Part shown: positions 9,250-16,986 of the stretch, in pieces
Numbering within the stretch: position 1 is the first letter of the stretch
How the letters are laid out: each line of letters begins with the position of its first letter
From: Rossellomorea aquimaris
Lineage (GTDB): Bacteria > Bacillota > Bacilli > Bacillales > Bacillaceae_B
Direction: 5' to 3'
Assembly: GCF_020171925.1 (NCBI RefSeq)
Contig: NZ_JAIVAR010000002.1
Span: forward strand, 62,001-126,000
Length of the DNA stretch: 64,000 nucleotides
Notes under the pieces: generated by a model
What the model saw: the letters and a program-made list of their open reading frames with translations, nothing else
What the model was told of the DNA's origin: nothing
Database searches by the model: none
Program-made: the position numbers and the translations under genes

Positions 9250-9362
9250 TAAGGAAATCTTTATGTGAGTGAGCAATAGATTTACATTGAGTAAGTACTT
9301 TTCATAGAAATTTAAAGAATAAAATAGTCTTTGGGAAGCTGAACTCTTAAAACTTATAAAGC

Positions 9363-9401
9363 AAAAACAGACGGGCCAATACAGTTCTGCCGTCTGTTTT
9401 T
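9363..9401. terminator. Bidirectional terminator between FHA gene and yesM
   Basis: AAAAACAGACGG (9363-9374) and CCGTCTGTTTTT (9390-9401) form a perfect stem flanked by A and T runs, so it can stop transcription from both convergent genes. Confidence 0.88.
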
Positions 9402-9414
9402 TCTCAATAACCAA

Positions 9415-11136
9415 TCACCCCAAATCCCCCGGCAACACCACAACAACCCTCGTACCAACCCCAACAACAGAATCCACCGTCACACCATACTCTTCCCCAT
9501 AATAAAGCTTCAACCGGTCATCCACATTCCGAATGCCGATGCCGCCTAAACGGATCGACTGTTCATCCGAAACTTGTTCTAATCGCGTTTGAGGATCAAA
9601 TCCAACGCCGTCGTCTTCAACGATCAATTTGATTGAGGACTCATCTTTCTTGGCTGAAATCTGAATATGCCCGTTCACGGATTTTTCGCGTATGCCGTGA
9701 TAGATGGCGTTCTCGATAAGCGGCTGGAGGATGATTTTCGGAATTTTCACCTCTAGGATTTCCTGGTCTGCATCGATGGTGTAGTTAAGCTTTTCTCCAT
9801 AGCGTTCCTTTTGGATGATTAGGTATTGTTTGACGTGATTGAGTTCATTTTCAATGGTGGTGAACTCGTTTCCTCCGCTTAGGGACAGTTGGAAAAATTG
9901 GGCGAGTGCTTTGGTGACCATGATTACTCGTTCGCTGTCGTTGAACTCTGCCATCCAGACGATTGTGTCGAGTGTGTTGTAAAGAAAATGCGGGTTGATT
10001 TGTCCGCGCAGCACGCTCAACTCATACGACCGTAGATCTTTTTCCTTTTGCTCGATGTCTTTCAGCAGTCTTTTGATTTCTTTCGTCATGACATTGAAGT
10101 GCTTTGAGAGGTGTTCGACTTCAGCGATCCCGCTCTCGGTAACATGGACATCCAGTACGCCGTGCTGTACCTTTTGCATGGCTTTTTCGAGTCGATGGAT
10201 AGGGTTTGTAATACGCTTTGCGACCAGTGGGGTCACAATGAGAACGAGTACAAACAAACCAATCCCGACGATGAGGATCGTACCGAGCAGCTGTTTCCGG
10301 ACTTGGCTCAGGCCATCCAATGAGCTGACCCCAACAAGCACCCAGTCGGAATTCTGGATGTTAGCTTTATGGACGAGCGTGTTGTTGGCTCCGTCATAGC
10401 CTTCTTTCGATTTCCATATGTCCAGTAGTTCCTGTTTTTTCCCTTTATCCGTGAAGTAAGACGGGTCCCGGTGGTAAACGAGTTCTCCGCTGTTGTTTAA
10501 AATGAAGGCGTAGCCGTTCTGACCTAGCATCAGGTCATGAAAGGCGTCTTCAATACCTTTATATTGAATGTCCAACAGCACGACGCCCAAATGCTGACCG
10601 CTTTCGTCACGCACTTCCCGGCTGATGGAGATCACCCAATTATCCTGGTCCATGGAAAATTTCTGCATGCGCGCCGACGTAAGCACTGGGATGCCCCGCT
10701 CTTTCAAAGCGGCTGTATACCATTTTTCCTTCATCATGTCAGAGGAAAGGGTCATGTTCAGGTCCTTCTCATTCGACATCACATACCCGTCTTTTCCGAT
10801 CACGATGACCGATTGGATATTAGGGTCCGAATCCAGGACGTTATTGATGATTGTGTTCAAGTTACTTTCTCCGGACCGATCTTCAGAAGACAACGCCTGC
10901 TTTGTGGAAGGATCTTTTGCCAGGAGTTCCGACAGTACATTCAATCGTTCAATGTACATGCCGACACTGGCGCTGCCTTTCTCGACGGCCATCTTGGACG
11001 TCTGGATCGACTGCTGCAGGACCACTTTCGAGCTTCCGAAGTAGACAATGATGCCGAGTATACTGATCGTGATGATGCTGATCAACATTGTGAACAGAAA
11101 GATCTGTGCCCGAAGTGATTTTAACCATTGTTTCAT
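9415..11136 (-). CDS. YesM-type sensor histidine kinase
   Basis: A 573-residue membrane sensor kinase of the YesM/LytS class. A first membrane helix (about 12-34) and a second (about 284-304) enclose a ~250-residue extracytoplasmic Cache-like domain. A HAMP segment follows, then the short histidine box QINPHFLYNTLDTI with the likely phosphorylated H383, then the ATPase part (LIENAIYHGI, VEDDGVGFDP). These kinases usually sense sugars or their transport proteins and phosphorylate a YesN-type partner. The partner gene lies directly upstream with a four-base overlap (ATGA type). No sugar transporter is adjacent; instead the upstream genes encode methionine-sulfoxide repair, which makes the input signal uncertain. 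Confidence 0.9.
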   Translation of the reverse strand: MKQWLKSLRAQIFLFTMLISIITISILGIIVYFGSSKVVLQQSIQTSKMAVEKGSASVGMYIERLNVLSELLAKDPSTKQALSSEDRSGESNLNTIINNVLDSDPNIQSVIVIGKDGYVMSNEKDLNMTLSSDMMKEKWYTAALKERGIPVLTSARMQKFSMDQDNWVISISREVRDESGQHLGVVLLDIQYKGIEDAFHDLMLGQNGYAFILNNSGELVYHRDPSYFTDKGKKQELLDIWKSKEGYDGANNTLVHKANIQNSDWVLVGVSSLDGLSQVRKQLLGTILIVGIGLFVLVLIVTPLVAKRITNPIHRLEKAMQKVQHGVLDVHVTESGIAEVEHLSKHFNVMTKEIKRLLKDIEQKEKDLRSYELSVLRGQINPHFLYNTLDTIVWMAEFNDSERVIMVTKALAQFFQLSLSGGNEFTTIENELNHVKQYLIIQKERYGEKLNYTIDADQEILEVKIPKIILQPLIENAIYHGIREKSVNGHIQISAKKDESSIKLIVEDDGVGFDPQTRLEQVSDEQSIRLGGIGIRNVDDRLKLYYGEEYGVTVDSVVGVGTRVVVVLPGDLG

Positions 11137-11903
11137 TCGTCCCTAACCCTTTCCCGGTACTGAAGTGGTGAGCAGCCGTACTTTTTCTTGAAAGCGGTGC
11201 TGAAGTAATTCTGGTTATCGAAGCCAATTTCTTCGGCTATTTCGTACATTTTCTTACTCGAGGTAAGAAGTAAAAGTTTTGCCCGTTCGAGCCGTAGCGT
11301 GACGACATATTCTTGAAAGGGAACCGTGAACAGACGCTTGAATACACCACTCATGTGTCCGGAGCTGAAGCCTGCCTCTGTAGCTAAAAAGGACAGTGAC
11401 AATTCGGGGTTATTCAGGTTTTCTTCAATCAGTCGGGAAATCTCTGTTTTTAGGTCATTGTCTTCACTCGCGGACTGTTTGGACTGAAACGAAGTAATTG
11501 TTTCATATACTTCCGCTTGCACCTGTTCGTTCTTCAGCTTGCCAACGAGCTTGGAGAGTACTGCGCTGACATCCTTGCGGGAGACCGGCTTCATGACGTA
11601 ATCATCGACACCAAGCTTCAAGGCGGTCACCGCATAATCAAAGTAATCATAGCCTGTGATGATCGCAATTTTGGCCAGCGGCTGAAGCTCCTTGACCTTT
11701 TTTGCAAAATCAAGGCCGTTCATCTTCGGCATATTTATATCGAGCAGAATCAGATCAATTTTATGCGACTGTAGGAGTTGAAGTCCTTCCAATCCGTTAC
11801 TTGCTTCATGAATTTGAGAAATGGACAACTGCTCAAAGGGTACGAACTGAACAATCCCCCTGCGAATCAGATCCTCATCCTCGACAATCAATAGTGTATA
11901 CAT
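11133..11903 (-). CDS. YesN-type response regulator with AraC DNA-binding domain
   Basis: A 256-residue regulator: a receiver domain (residues 1-120) with acidic pocket E8/D9 and phospho-acceptor D55 in LILLDINMPKMNG, then a linker and a C-terminal AraC/XylS double helix-turn-helix (about 155-256, ending with FSTAFKKKYGCSPLQYRE). It is the cognate partner of the kinase encoded just downstream. Only 32 bases separate it from the end of msrAB on the same strand, with no terminator visible, so it may be read from the msr promoter as well. A GGGGGTG ribosome site precedes the ATG. Confidence 0.9.
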   Translation of the reverse strand: MYTLLIVEDEDLIRRGIVQFVPFEQLSISQIHEASNGLEGLQLLQSHKIDLILLDINMPKMNGLDFAKKVKELQPLAKIAIITGYDYFDYAVTALKLGVDDYVMKPVSRKDVSAVLSKLVGKLKNEQVQAEVYETITSFQSKQSASEDNDLKTEISRLIEENLNNPELSLSFLATEAGFSSGHMSGVFKRLFTVPFQEYVVTLRLERAKLLLLTSSKKMYEIAEEIGFDNQNYFSTAFKKKYGCSPLQYRERVRDE

Positions 11904-11935
11904 CGTCTCATCACCCCCGTCCCTATCATGTTAAT

Positions 11936-13054
11936 TTATTGTTCGACGGCCATCTCTAAGTGGCCATAGCCTTTTTCATCCATGTCTTCAAGCGGAATAA
12001 ACTGAATGGATGCGCTGTTGATGCAATAACGTTTTCCTCCACGATCTTTGGGTCCGTCATCAAACACATGGCCAAGATGAATGTCACCGACCCTCGAGCG
12101 CACTTCTGTACGCTCCATTCCGAAGCTCGTATCTTGATGATACGTCACCACTTCAGGGATGATCGGTTTTGTAAAGCTGGGCCACCCGCAGCCGGAGTCA
12201 TACTTATCCCGACTGGAGAACAAAGGCTCACCGGTTGCCACATCGACATAAATGCCGGGTTCATAATTATCCCAATACTCGTTTGAATAGGCTCTCTCGG
12301 TATCGTTTAATACGGCAACAGCGTACTGGCTGTCGGTTAACGTATCCTTCAAGACCTCATCGCTCGGTCTTGAATAGTCCGACTCGTCAATGACGGTTTC
12401 TTGTTCATCCAACTTATTTAAATCGATGTGACAGTAACCATCCGGGTTTTTCTCTAAATAGTCTTGATGGTACTCCTCTGCCAAATAAAAGTTCGTGAGG
12501 GGTAAAACTTCCGTCACGATTTCCTTTTTGTATTTTTGCTGTTCTTCTGATTTTACATCTACTATGATGCTACTGTCTTCTTCATTCTTATAATAAATTC
12601 CTGTTCGATACTGTGTTCCGACGTCGTTTCCTTGCTTGTTCACACTTGTCGGATCAATGACCCGGAAGTAATCTTTCACTAGTTTTTCCAATGTGACCTT
12701 TTCGGGGTCATACTGAACGTGAACGGTTTCCGCGAAACCTCGATCTCCTTTTATCACGTCTTGATAGGACGGATTTTTTCCTTCTCCATTAGCATAACCC
12801 GAAGTGACATCATAAACGCCGTAAATCCTCGACATATATGCTTCCATTCCCCAGAAACAGCCGCCTGCAAAATAGATATCCTCAAGCTTGCTCGTTGAAT
12901 AATCCACATCATCGTTAGGATTAGCTGGTAGATTCTCAGAACCATGTGAGACTCCTGATGAAGAGTCTTTTGATGCCTGATCCATGACTGCACAAGCTGT
13001 CAGCAGTAAAGCCAAGGTGGCAACCATGATGCTATTCTTTAAAAAACTTCGCAT
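11936..13054 (-). CDS. msrAB: MsrA-MsrB fusion, lipoprotein methionine sulfoxide reductase
   Basis: A 372-residue extracytoplasmic enzyme that reduces both methionine-S- and -R-sulfoxide in surface proteins. The N-terminus is a lipoprotein signal with lipobox LLTAC (lipidated C21). The MsrA domain carries the catalytic GGCFWGMEA motif near residue 66. The MsrB domain carries CGWPSF and the catalytic GKRYCINS near the C-terminus. The zinc-binding CxxC pairs of many MsrB proteins are absent, as is common in MsrAB fusions. It is the third gene of a ccdA-thioredoxin-msrAB operon that supplies electrons across the membrane. The start follows the thioredoxin stop by 18 bases. Confidence 0.94.
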   Translation of the reverse strand: MRSFLKNSIMVATLALLLTACAVMDQASKDSSSGVSHGSENLPANPNDDVDYSTSKLEDIYFAGGCFWGMEAYMSRIYGVYDVTSGYANGEGKNPSYQDVIKGDRGFAETVHVQYDPEKVTLEKLVKDYFRVIDPTSVNKQGNDVGTQYRTGIYYKNEEDSSIIVDVKSEEQQKYKKEIVTEVLPLTNFYLAEEYHQDYLEKNPDGYCHIDLNKLDEQETVIDESDYSRPSDEVLKDTLTDSQYAVAVLNDTERAYSNEYWDNYEPGIYVDVATGEPLFSSRDKYDSGCGWPSFTKPIIPEVVTYHQDTSFGMERTEVRSRVGDIHLGHVFDDGPKDRGGKRYCINSASIQFIPLEDMDEKGYGHLEMAVEQ

Positions 13055-13072
13055 GTGAAATCTCCCCGTTTC

Positions 13073-13690
13073 TTAATGGGTTTCTTTAAAATTCGATGTG
13101 ATGGTTTTGTTATCTACATGACCTGGTGAAGATTTTGCGAGAATGCCGTCCGATCCAATGAAGTAAGAGCTAGGGTAGCCCATAAGCCCGAATTTCCTCG
13201 CCCATTTCCCGTCCTCATCCAAAAGTACGGTCAGATGATCGTATGGTTGACTATTGAACCACTCTTTGAAATCTTCGGCAGACTGCTCGCCTTTGTATTC
13301 AGGCGTGACGATGGTGATGATACGAAAATCTTGCTCTTCCCCTGCCAGCGCATTCAGTTCCTCAAGCCCACCGAGACAAATGGAGCACCATGAAGCCCAG
13401 TATTTAACGTACACTTTCTCTCCTTTAAGATCTGAAAGTTTGACCACATCTCCATTCAGATCCTCCAAAGAGAACATAGGAGCGGGATCACCATCGTTTT
13501 TCATCATTTTGTCGTCGTCCATGCCCATGCTATCCTCTTGCATTTCGCCATCTTTCATGCTGTCTTCAGATTTCATGTCTTCGCTATGCATTTGATCTTC
13601 TTTCTCCATCATGTCTTTCTCTTGTCCACACGCGCTTAATACGAGAAGTAGAGCGCTGATCACTGCGGCTAAAAATATACTTTTTTTCAT
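13073..13690 (-). CDS. Met/Asp-rich thioredoxin-like lipoprotein (TlpA/Etrx type)
   Basis: A 205-residue lipoprotein thiol-disulfide protein. The signal ends in LSAC (lipidated C21). Residues about 25-70 form a low-complexity linker very rich in Met, Asp, Glu and Ser (repeated EDxM and MMKND-type words). The redoxin domain follows with the active site WASWCSIC. By analogy with pneumococcal Etrx proteins, it should take electrons from CcdA and reduce the MsrAB lipoprotein, both encoded in the same operon. The Met-rich tether is unusual and could be an oxidant trap or metal-binding segment; see findings. Confidence 0.9.
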   Translation of the reverse strand: MKKSIFLAAVISALLLVLSACGQEKDMMEKEDQMHSEDMKSEDSMKDGEMQEDSMGMDDDKMMKNDGDPAPMFSLEDLNGDVVKLSDLKGEKVYVKYWASWCSICLGGLEELNALAGEEQDFRIITIVTPEYKGEQSAEDFKEWFNSQPYDHLTVLLDEDGKWARKFGLMGYPSSYFIGSDGILAKSSPGHVDNKTITSNFKETH

Positions 13691-13705
13691 TAGAAACCCT
13701 CCAGA

Positions 13706-14428
13706 TTAAAATTTTTCAAACCAAACGGCAATTGCATTCAGCTGATCCGTCATTAGCAGTACCCCCATGATGATGAGGAGGATACCAGAAAATACTTTGA
13801 TATAGCCCGTGTATTTGTTGAGCTTTCTCATCCGTTGCAGCAAGAGATCCGAGAAGATCGCCATCACGAGAAATGGAATGGCGAGCCCCAATGTGTAAAA
13901 GAGCATCAAGAAGCCGCCGTATGCAGGCGACCCTTCGCCTGCTGCGATGCTTAAGATGGCTCCCAGGATGGGACCGATACAAGGTGTCCACCCGAAGCTG
14001 AATGTGAGTCCCAGCAGGTATGCGCTTACGTATCCGCCATTGTTTCCGCCCTTCAGCGAAAACCTTCTCTCTCTTTCAAGCCAAGGTAATTTAATCAACC
14101 CTGTCTGATAGATCCCAAACAAAATCACCACTGCACCACTAACGCTGATGAATGTGGGACTGGTTACGAATCGTCCCAAAACGCCTAACCCGAATCCGAG
14201 CAGGATGAAGACGGTCGATATGCCAAACACGAATAAAAGGGTCCTTATGATCAGAACAGGATGCAGTCGCAAGAAGCCGACCCGGATAACACGTGTGTGT
14301 TCATTCTCAGAAGCCTGTGATCCTGATAAAAACGCAATGTACACCGGCAGGAGCGGTAAAATACATGGATTGAAAAAGGACAGTAACCCTGCCGCGAACA
14401 CCCCTCCGATGACGAGTTGCTCCGTCAT
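13706..14428 (-). CDS. ccdA: CcdA-type thiol-disulfide transmembrane electron carrier
   Basis: A 240-residue polytopic membrane protein of the CcdA/DsbD-beta family with six predicted membrane segments. Cysteines in the typical positions are seen in FFNPCILPLLP (first segment) and FGWTPCIGPILGA (fourth segment). It moves reducing equivalents from cytosolic thioredoxin to the outside. I start at ATG 14428 because GGAGGTGATT lies just upstream; a further ATG at 14443 overlaps that ribosome site. The neighbours show that it feeds the MsrAB repair chain rather than cytochrome c maturation, since no cytochrome c genes are near. Confidence 0.92.
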   Translation of the reverse strand: MTEQLVIGGVFAAGLLSFFNPCILPLLPVYIAFLSGSQASENEHTRVIRVGFLRLHPVLIIRTLLFVFGISTVFILLGFGLGVLGRFVTSPTFISVSGAVVILFGIYQTGLIKLPWLERERRFSLKGGNNGGYVSAYLLGLTFSFGWTPCIGPILGAILSIAAGEGSPAYGGFLMLFYTLGLAIPFLVMAIFSDLLLQRMRKLNKYTGYIKVFSGILLIIMGVLLMTDQLNAIAVWFEKF

Positions 14429-14466
14429 GCCAATCACCTCCATTGATAAGTCTTAAATCCATTTTA

Positions 14467-14481
14467 TCGAGGTAACCTCGA
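14467..14481. promoter_or_regulatory. Perfect 15-bp palindrome upstream of ccdA
   Basis: TCGAGGTAACCTCGA is a perfect inverted repeat around one central A, 39 bases before the ccdA start codon. It is a candidate operator or leader hairpin for the repair operon. Confidence 0.45.
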
Positions 14482-14560
14482 GGGATATATGCAATATCAT
14501 TTGGACTTTCTTCAAAATAATCATTTATTTATTTGCTTAAACCTTCATTTGTAAAGGTAA

Positions 14561-14684
14561 GTTGTAATGTCACAACAAAGGAATATAAAAAGTTGTTAAT
14601 TTTGTCCTTGAAAATGTTGAAGAAATACCAAATAAAATACACTAATTTAACTTCTTCTTATTAACTATTGATTCAATTTATACT
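14561..14684 (+). promoter_or_regulatory. Promoter region of the peptide cluster
   Basis: A TATACT -10-like box at 14679-14684 lies 32 bases before the first peptide gene and has no good -35 box at 17 bases, as expected for an activated promoter. Upstream, GTTGT-N6-ACAAC (14561-14576) is an inverted repeat that could bind a regulator. Confidence 0.35.
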
Positions 14685-14715
14685 TTGGGTAGCAAAGAGA
14701 AAGGGGGAAAGAAAA

Positions 14716-14865
14716 ATGAGTCTAAATGAATTATTAAACCAAGTATCTCAAGAAATTACGATGGATGATGTTGATAATGCACAAAAAGAAGCAAATAAAA
14801 TGAAAAATGAACTTAAGAACTATAACTCTACTGTAAGACGTATGTTTGCAACAGACAGTAACTAA
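14716..14865 (+). CDS. Putative RiPP precursor peptide, copy 1
   Basis: A 49-residue peptide with an acidic, helical N-terminal part (SLNELLNQVSQEITMDDVD) that looks like a leader and a polar, basic C-terminal part ending NYNSTVRRMFATDSN. There is no cysteine, signal sequence or membrane segment. I start at ATG 14716, preceded by AAAGGGGG, rather than at an upstream in-frame ATG without a ribosome site. A second gene 18 bases downstream encodes exactly the same peptide. It stands first in an operon with two HExxH proteins and an exporter, so it is most simply the substrate of that pathway. No family is recognised. Confidence 0.7.
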   Translation: MSLNELLNQVSQEITMDDVDNAQKEANKMKNELKNYNSTVRRMFATDSN

Positions 14866-14883
14866 TAATTGGAGGAATTTAAA

Positions 14884-15033
14884 ATGAGTCTAAATGAATT
14901 ATTAAACCAAGTATCTCAAGAAATTACGATGGACGATGTTGATAATGCACAAAAAGAAGCAAATAAAATGAAGAATGAACTTAAGAACTATAACTCTACT
15001 GTAAGACGTATGTTCGCAACTGACAGCAATTAA
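14884..15033 (+). CDS. Putative RiPP precursor peptide, copy 2 (identical protein)
   Basis: Encodes the same 49 residues as the gene just upstream. The two DNA copies differ at six positions that I can see, all silent third-base changes (for example GAT/GAC, TTT/TTC, AGT/AGC), so the protein has been held constant after duplication. It has its own TTGGAGGA ribosome site. A 13-bp perfect hairpin follows at once, which may limit read-through into the enzyme genes so that peptide exceeds enzyme. Too short for ordinary gene finders, yet well supported by duplication and ribosome sites. Confidence 0.72.
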   Translation: MSLNELLNQVSQEITMDDVDNAQKEANKMKNELKNYNSTVRRMFATDSN

Positions 15034-15037
15034 TATC

Positions 15038-15074
15038 AAAGACCTTCACAGACTTAAATGTTGTGAAGGTCTTT
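15038..15074 (+). terminator. Attenuating hairpin between peptide genes and enzymes
   Basis: AAAGACCTTCACA (15038-15050) pairs perfectly with TGTGAAGGTCTTT (15062-15074). The T-run is short, so it is probably a leaky terminator or RNA-stabilising hairpin. Confidence 0.7.
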
Positions 15075-15108
15075 AACTAAATAATAATTATTTTGGAGGG
15101 TGAACGAC

Positions 15109-15990
15109 ATGTTATTAGTGATGGGAGAAAAAGAAAACATCGAAACATTACAGGTTTTATCAATGCCATTTAAAGAAAATGAAGAATCTCTCAATACAAG
15201 GGATTCATTAAGAAAATCATACCTTAAATTAATCAATGAGATGCAGCCACATCTCCCTTTTGCAAACGAGTTATTCCCTTCTTTCGTTTTAGATAAGGAA
15301 AGGATCCAGAAATTCATTAATGTGTTTAGTATTGAAACTTCAATAGATGACACATATTACGATATGTCCTTAGAAGAAACCAGACGGTATGATTCCATCT
15401 ATTCAAGTGTGAAAAATGCGATTAAAAATCTTGGGGAAAAGTATCCACCTTTTGAATGGATATTTAATTTAGCGTTAGATTCTATTATATTCAGTTCTTC
15501 AAAGATTGCAGTGGGTGGAACAGCTAGTAGTTTAGTAGGGGCGCTTTGGATCAATCCTAGAGAAAACTGGACAGATAATGATATTTATGAGTTTTTAATA
15601 CATGAGCTTGGTCATACTTTATTATTCTTAAATGAATGGAGATACGGGTTATTTACAAGTGAGGAGAGGTTAAACGAGAAAGAGACCTATGGATTATCAG
15701 CGATCCGTTCCCAACTTCGTCCAATGGACAAAGCTTTTCATAGTGCTGTTGTTGCTACTGAAGTTCTTCTATTAAGAGAGTATGTCATCGGGCACGAAGG
15801 GGAACATCATGTTCACCCGGATACAAAGGATTTAATTCCAATGGTAAGGAAATCGATCCAATCTATTCGTTCTGTGCATAAACGTGAGAACATTCTTACA
15901 GAAAATGCCCTACTTATCCTAGATCAGTGTGAAAGAAAATTGAATCAAATTCGTCAGGAGGATACAAGTGATTACATTAGCAGGGTATGA
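15109..15990 (+). CDS. HExxH protein A, putative peptide-modifying (aKG-HExxH-like) enzyme
   Basis: A 293-residue cytosolic protein with metal-binding motif HELGH (165-169). Further on are SAIRS (from residue 197), RP and a conserved histidine H211 in FHSAVVATEVLLLRE. The pattern HExxH, then S-x-x-R...RP...H, matches the group of HExxH proteins found in peptide gene clusters that act as alpha-ketoglutarate/iron peptide hydroxylases, rather than a classical zinc protease such as thermolysin (no downstream glutamate helix seen). ATG 15109 is chosen because GGAGGG lies 8 bases before it; GTG 15100 overlaps that site. It overlaps the next gene by 23 bases. A peptidase function remains possible. 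Confidence 0.68.
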   Translation: MLLVMGEKENIETLQVLSMPFKENEESLNTRDSLRKSYLKLINEMQPHLPFANELFPSFVLDKERIQKFINVFSIETSIDDTYYDMSLEETRRYDSIYSSVKNAIKNLGEKYPPFEWIFNLALDSIIFSSSKIAVGGTASSLVGALWINPRENWTDNDIYEFLIHELGHTLLFLNEWRYGLFTSEERLNEKETYGLSAIRSQLRPMDKAFHSAVVATEVLLLREYVIGHEGEHHVHPDTKDLIPMVRKSIQSIRSVHKRENILTENALLILDQCERKLNQIRQEDTSDYISRV

Positions 15991-16843
15991 AGACATTTTA
16001 ACGACCATTTATAAGTTAGGTTACCCCTATTTAAATAGTGATGCACCTACATATAAGGATATAAAATCGGCTTTACAAAGTCATAATGGTCTAATGAATG
16101 AGAAAATAATCTACAGAAATGAACTTGAACCCGATATTTTGGAATCTGACGACGACTCGTTAGTAAATAGAAAAAGAGCCGGACTATTATTAGAAGAATT
16201 TGATTTGATTGAAGAAAATGGTCGTCACCAGACGAACCAATTTGATGGCAAAAATCGTGTGCAAATGGCATTACAGTATATTAAAAGCAATGACAGTCAA
16301 CTAGCGGATATCTTTCAAATGGTAGTAGATACGATATTACTTACAAGAGATGTGACGATTCCTGGGAGCGCGTCTGCTGCTAATGCTCTCGGAATGATTT
16401 GGATTCAACCAGCTGAAAGCTGGACTGACATGGATGTTGTAGAGTCCCTTGTACATGAAATGGTTCATATTTTAACTTATCTGGATGAACAATGTTACGG
16501 TCATTATACAAACAGTGTAAAAATTAATGATGAAATCACTTGGGTGCCTTCAGCTATCAGAAGTGAAAAAAGGCCTGTACATATGGTAGTCCATAGCATC
16601 ATCGTCGCTGTAGAAATTCTTAGTCTTCGTAAACGATTAGGAATTAAAGACGAAGATATAAAGATCCATGGTAGCACGTCAATTTTATTAAACAGAACAA
16701 AGTTATCCATTACCGCTTTAAGAGAAAATCCAGAAAGTTGGAATTTGCTTACAACCAGGATGCAAGAACTTATTACAACCTCAGAAGAGTACCTTCTTAC
16801 ATTGTTATATTCTGAATACCAAAACGTTTATTTATCCAAGTAA
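15968..16843 (+). CDS. HExxH protein B, paralogue of the preceding gene
   Basis: A 291-residue protein with HEMVH at 163-167 and the same later pattern, PSAIRSEKRP followed by H209 in VVHSIIVAVEILSLR. The distance from the first HExxH histidine to the later histidine is 46 residues in both proteins, which supports H209/H211 as a metal ligand. The N-terminal ~100 residues differ more, with charged insertions, so the two may bind different parts of the peptide or form a heterodimer. The start is GTG at 15968 behind CAGGAGG. Translation is coupled to gene A. The role in maturing the 49-residue peptide is inference from context. Confidence 0.66.
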   Translation: MITLAGYEDILTTIYKLGYPYLNSDAPTYKDIKSALQSHNGLMNEKIIYRNELEPDILESDDDSLVNRKRAGLLLEEFDLIEENGRHQTNQFDGKNRVQMALQYIKSNDSQLADIFQMVVDTILLTRDVTIPGSASAANALGMIWIQPAESWTDMDVVESLVHEMVHILTYLDEQCYGHYTNSVKINDEITWVPSAIRSEKRPVHMVVHSIIVAVEILSLRKRLGIKDEDIKIHGSTSILLNRTKLSITALRENPESWNLLTTRMQELITTSEEYLLTLLYSEYQNVYLSK

Positions 16844-16874
16844 CCGTCAATCACTCTACTTAATTAGTATTTCT

Positions 16875-16943
16875 CGGAAAACATACAATTACGAACTCAC
16901 ATCTGATGTGTCCGTCCTTCAGTTCGTTGCTGTATGTTTTCCG
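16875..16943 (+). terminator. Long composite hairpin before the MFS gene
   Basis: CGGAAAACATAC (16875-16886) pairs with GTATGTTTTCCG (16932-16943). Inside are ACGAACT/AGTTCGT and CACATC/GATGTG pairs. The structure may be a partial terminator or processing site that sets exporter levels. Confidence 0.6.
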
Positions 16944-16986
16944 GGTTTATAAGCATTCTAAAATAAATAGAAAAAGGAGAGTAACA

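Noticed and set aside
15109-16843. HExxH proteins as ordinary zinc metallopeptidases
   Set aside because: Not fully excluded, but the downstream S-x-x-R...RP...H pattern, lack of secretion signal and peptide-gene context fit the peptide-modifying HExxH group better.
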